A stretch of 64,000 bases of DNA from Monosporascus cannonballus. Lineage: Eukaryota > Ascomycota > Sordariomycetes > Xylariales. The translations under genes were made by a program, and so were the position numbers. Under the pieces are notes generated by a model. The model was not told where the DNA came from and made no database searches. It was given only the letters and a program-made list of their open reading frames with translations. Shown piece after piece: positions 61,190 to 64,000 of this stretch. The stretch is from assembly GCA_004154925.1 (NCBI GenBank), contig QJNS01000015.1:434001-498000 (forward strand). The letters run 5' to 3'. How positions within the stretch are numbered: the first letter of the stretch is position 1; each line of letters starts with the position of its first letter.

Positions 61190-62530
61190 CATTATTTAAT
61201 TATATAATTATTTTTAAACCTTTGGCGAATATTTACTTTATTATATACCGATTAAAAACTTATAAGCAATACAGAAAAAATTAAACCTTTATTTCGAAAA
61301 CAAAATTTCGCACTTAATTATTAAGCCTTACGTTAATTAACCTTTAATAAACGTATTAAGAAAATTAACATAAAAATATCGGAAAATAATTCGAAAATAT
61401 ACGACGGTAAAAAGCAGGTACGTTTGTTAAATTTATTAGGCGTAAAACCTGGAAAAAATTTAAAAACGTTTTATTTTTTACGAAAAATAAGGCCCAAATA
61501 ACCGGAATATAATTTATTATTAATCGGAAATAAGACGCCGTCCTTAAAATGTTTAATATATTTAGGTTTAATAATAACCTTACCGGGCAAAACCATTTTT
61601 TAATTATAATTCTTAATAAGTATCAGAATTTCGTTAAAACGTTAAAAAATAAATGGAAAATGCTTATAAACGGGAAACGTAACGGCATAACGGCCTTCGA
61701 AAATCGCCTTATTTATAAAAATACCTTAAAATTATACCTAATCGGAAATTAATTGCGGAATAATAAAAAAAGATTATAATATTTACAAAAAGGACCTAAA
61801 TTTGCAAACCTATAAAATAACGTTAAAATTGGATTTCCATAATTATAACGGACGATCGGAAATCGACTTTAATTATATTAAAAAAATAATATTCCTTAAT
61901 AATAATTACATTAAGGGCAAATTCGGCCTCGCGAAAAACATTAAGTCGACGACCGACCATAATTACGTCGAAACGTTCGTACTGGGTATTTGCAATATAA
62001 ACTTTTTCGAATTCATCAATTAATTCCTAATTATCGGTACCGAATTAAAAAACCATTTAGGTAATACCTTTAAAAACGATCGGAATTTAAACGAAAATTA
62101 AATAATAATATTAATAACATTAAAAATAATTACTTACCGTACGAAAATTTTTATAATAATAATTAATTACAACGCAATTTAAGGCGCCCAAAATTTAAAC
62201 GCAAACCGTACGGTAATCGAAATAACGTTATATTACGTAAATATAATACGGCTTATTACCGCCCGTAATACGACTAATATCCATTTTACCATCGGCGTCG
62301 AAAGGATAATATTCGAAAAAATCTCAGTTTTCCTTAATATCAAAATACCATTTTTCCTGGAACTCCTTACGAAAAAAAGATATAGCGAATGGAAATAAAA
62401 CGTAAAATAAACGGAAAAGGCGAAATAAAAATAAAGAAAAACGGGAGACCGAACGGAACGCATACGCAAAAAGAATAAAAATATAAACGCGAAAGGGAAA
62501 AAAAAAGGTAAATAAAATAAGGGGAAAAAA
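61190..62530 (+). pseudogene. Third reading frame of A1, between chromodomain and 3' LTR
   Basis: Unrecognised protein of about 440 codons in one plus-strand frame (in phase with 61,802). Its open part runs 61,802-62,023 and continues, with scattered TAA only, to about 62,530. Readable blocks: KISENNSKIYDGKKQVRLLN, LLGVKPGKNLKTFYFLRK, LDFHNYNGRSEIDFNYIKK, then KSTTDHNYVETFVLGICN. The last 50 or so residues are extremely Lys/Arg/Gln-rich (TEKAKQKQRKTGDRTERIRK and on). A2 holds the same frame in the same place. No signal peptide or clear membrane segment, so env-like is unlikely; the basic tail suggests nucleic-acid binding or nuclear import (inference). Another open frame at 61,549-61,752 is in a different phase. 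Minus-strand open frames at 62,233-62,584 are shadows of the Lys-rich tail. Confidence 0.6.
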
Positions 62531-62732
62531 AGGTAAATAAAATAAGGTTAAAAATGGATTATAATAAGAAATTAGGCGGAACATAATTAATTACGTAATA
62601 TGGTACGTATTAATTATTATAGCAATTACCTATAACATAATATAACGGTAAATTATCGACAAATATACGTAATTAGATCTGCGAAATACGTTATATCAAA
62701 TTAATAATAATATTATTAAAAACTAATAACTT

Positions 62733-62744
62733 AAAAAGGGGAAA
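62733..62744 (+). other. Polypurine tract of A1
   Basis: AAAAAGGGGAAA immediately before the 3' LTR, the expected primer for plus-strand DNA synthesis. Confidence 0.75.
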
Positions 62745-62954
62745 TAATTATAAAAATACAGCCCTTATAAGGATAAGGCTAGTAACCGACCAGCTACCGA
62801 TCAGCTACCGACCTACTTATTAGTATAAATCTACCATCTGGTAACTAATAAGAAACGCCAGATGGAAATAACCTAATACACTTATTTCTTGGAATCTGCT
62901 CTACGACTGGTCGGAAATCACCTCACCCAGCTTACAATTATCCATTATCTTACA
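62743..62954 (+). repeat. 3' LTR of A1
   Basis: Matches 55,551-55,762. It is better preserved in CAGATGGAAATAACC and CACCTCACCCAGC. It ends CTTACA. Confidence 0.9.
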
Positions 62955-64000
62955 AAAATATAAGTTATAAAATTAACTTAAATAAATTTTAAGTAAAGGT
63001 TTTAAAACAATAATTTAAATTTGATAAATTAAATAAAACTGCGAATATTAAGGTGTTAAATACGTTAAGGTTTAAGAAAATATTTTTAAAAATTACAGGC
63101 AATATTTTAACTTATGTTGCTATATTATATTGTAATTAGAAAATTGACTTTAATTAATTAGCACTTACTACTTAATATAATTTTAAGAAAAGTAGTCTTT
63201 AAATTTATTCTAAAGTATGATTAAAATTCGAAACTAATCTAAAATTATATTACAATATTATAATTATACCATTTTAAAGAATTACTACATTTATTATTAA
63301 TAAAAAGCGCTTTTAATTAAAGAATATTACTATATTAATATACCTATAGTTATATAAAACTATAGAAAATAAATTATTATATATTTTTTAAACCGGTCGT
63401 TTTATTACTGTGAGATATTATATATTGTTAAATAAAAAATAAAGGTTATTATTCCGAGTAATAAAAGCACGCAATATATTTATTAAGTTAATTTTTAATA
63501 TAGTTAATTAACAGGTATTTTGTACATTTCGTAAAATATTTTAAAAGATCGAATTAGTAGATTATCAATGTTTTATCGTCGAAAATAGGAATAAATTAAT
63601 TTTAATAATTTATTAACACTTATTAACAAACTCAGAATCTTGAAATAATATTTCAACTAAATATATCATATTTAAGTAATTATTTTATTCTAATCTATTA
63701 TGCAGTAATCTAATTAATAAAAAGTTAGAAGTCCGATTGTAAATAAAAGGCAATCAATTAAAAAAAACAAAATTAATTAGAATGTATATTAGTTTACGTA
63801 ATAAAAATCAGAATAAAAAGGTACTTAAAGAATTTTAATCTAATAAACGTTTATTACTTATTTTTAAAAGCTTTTCGAATGTTTCTTTATTTTTTAATTA
63901 ATATATTCGTGTATTTCGTTATATTTAAAACGATGTAGAATTAATATGTATAATATATTTTATTATTGAAAAAATATATTATGTTAGCTGATTAACAATT
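62955..64000. other. Unassigned AT-rich sequence at right edge
   Basis: About 80% A+T or more, with no open frame, LTR, TIR or recognisable protein motif on either strand. It may be old RIP-degraded repeat continuing past the window. Confidence 0.5.

Larger units (their letters stand above)
55551..62954 (+). mobile_element. Ty3/gypsy chromodomain element A1 (plus), full length
   Basis: Two matching LTRs of about 212 bp enclose gag, protease, RT, RNase H, integrase, a chromodomain, a further reading frame and a polypurine tract. Total about 7.4 kb, collinear with A2. The exact 5' edge is ambiguous by up to 10 bp (a TG at 55,559 is one option), and I could not confirm a TSD. Less mutated than A2. 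Confidence 0.9.

Noticed and set aside
62233..62584. Two overlapping minus-strand open frames rich in Phe/Leu
   Set aside because: They are reverse complements of the Lys-rich tail of the A1 third frame. Phe/Leu-rich membrane-like strings are the expected antisense of AAA/AAG codons.
1..64000. Mitochondrial, bacterial or CRISPR interpretation of the AT-rich sequence
   Set aside because: There are gypsy LTR elements with TSDs, a TA-target DNA transposon and C-to-T stop patterns. No bacterial genes, ribosome-binding sites, spaced short repeats, or mitochondrial rRNA/cox genes were seen.

Overview
The window looks like one block of AT-rich, repeat-induced point mutation (RIP) damaged heterochromatin from a filamentous ascomycete (Pezizomycotina). 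I see no intact host gene, rRNA, tRNA, bacterial operon or CRISPR array. Nearly everything recognisable is a transposable element: Ty3/gypsy LTR retrotransposons, one Fot1/pogo-type DNA transposon, and short LTR-only or LTR-derived pieces. Reading frames are riddled with TAA/TAG stops, and conserved Cys, Asp, Gly and Trp codons are changed as C-to-T mutation on either strand predicts. CpA/TpG is scarce and TpA abundant in long elements, while CpG persists. This fits RIP rather than CpG-methylation decay. Species cannot be named from this. I use working family names A to F and TRIM. Boundaries supported by target-site duplications (TSDs) are exact; the others are approximate.

Left part (1 to 33 kb) is a nest. 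The outermost element is F2, a minus-strand gypsy copy seen at 29.7-33.2 kb (gag, RT) and continuing at 8.9-9.8 kb (integrase). It is split by F1, a plus-strand gypsy element of the same family (9,759 to about 29,720). F1 is itself split by C1 (minus, 11,073-23,490; degraded TSD ATTAC/ACTAC), and C1's reverse transcriptase gene is split by D (plus, 14,086-20,955; TSD ATAAT). F1 also holds a 1.2 kb non-autonomous LTR element (TRIM-like, 24,547-25,743; TSD CAATA). To the left lies A2 (minus, about 1,213-8,889), which carries two solo LTRs with perfect TSDs (2,703-2,896, TTTAT; 8,446-8,623, TCGGC).

Centre (33 to 55 kb): E2 (plus, from 33,246) is a 5' portion of a gypsy element interrupted by a 1.85 kb Fot1-like transposon (35,337-37,184; TA target). 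Next is an unidentified 2.5 kb stretch. Then comes E1 (minus, starting at 55,144 and running left to about 41.8 kb), which is interrupted by C2 (minus, 42,107-47,623; TSD TATAA), a nearly full-length sister of C1.

Right part (55.5 to 63 kb): A1 (plus, about 55,551-62,954) is a full-length sister of A2 with both LTRs, gag, a pol ending in a chromodomain, and a further 3' reading frame. The last kilobase is unassigned AT-rich sequence.

The most unusual items are the TRIM-like element with GC-rich internal tandem repeats that has largely escaped RIP, and the long third reading frames lying between the chromodomain and the 3' LTR in families A and D. None of the protein-coding remnants should be functional.
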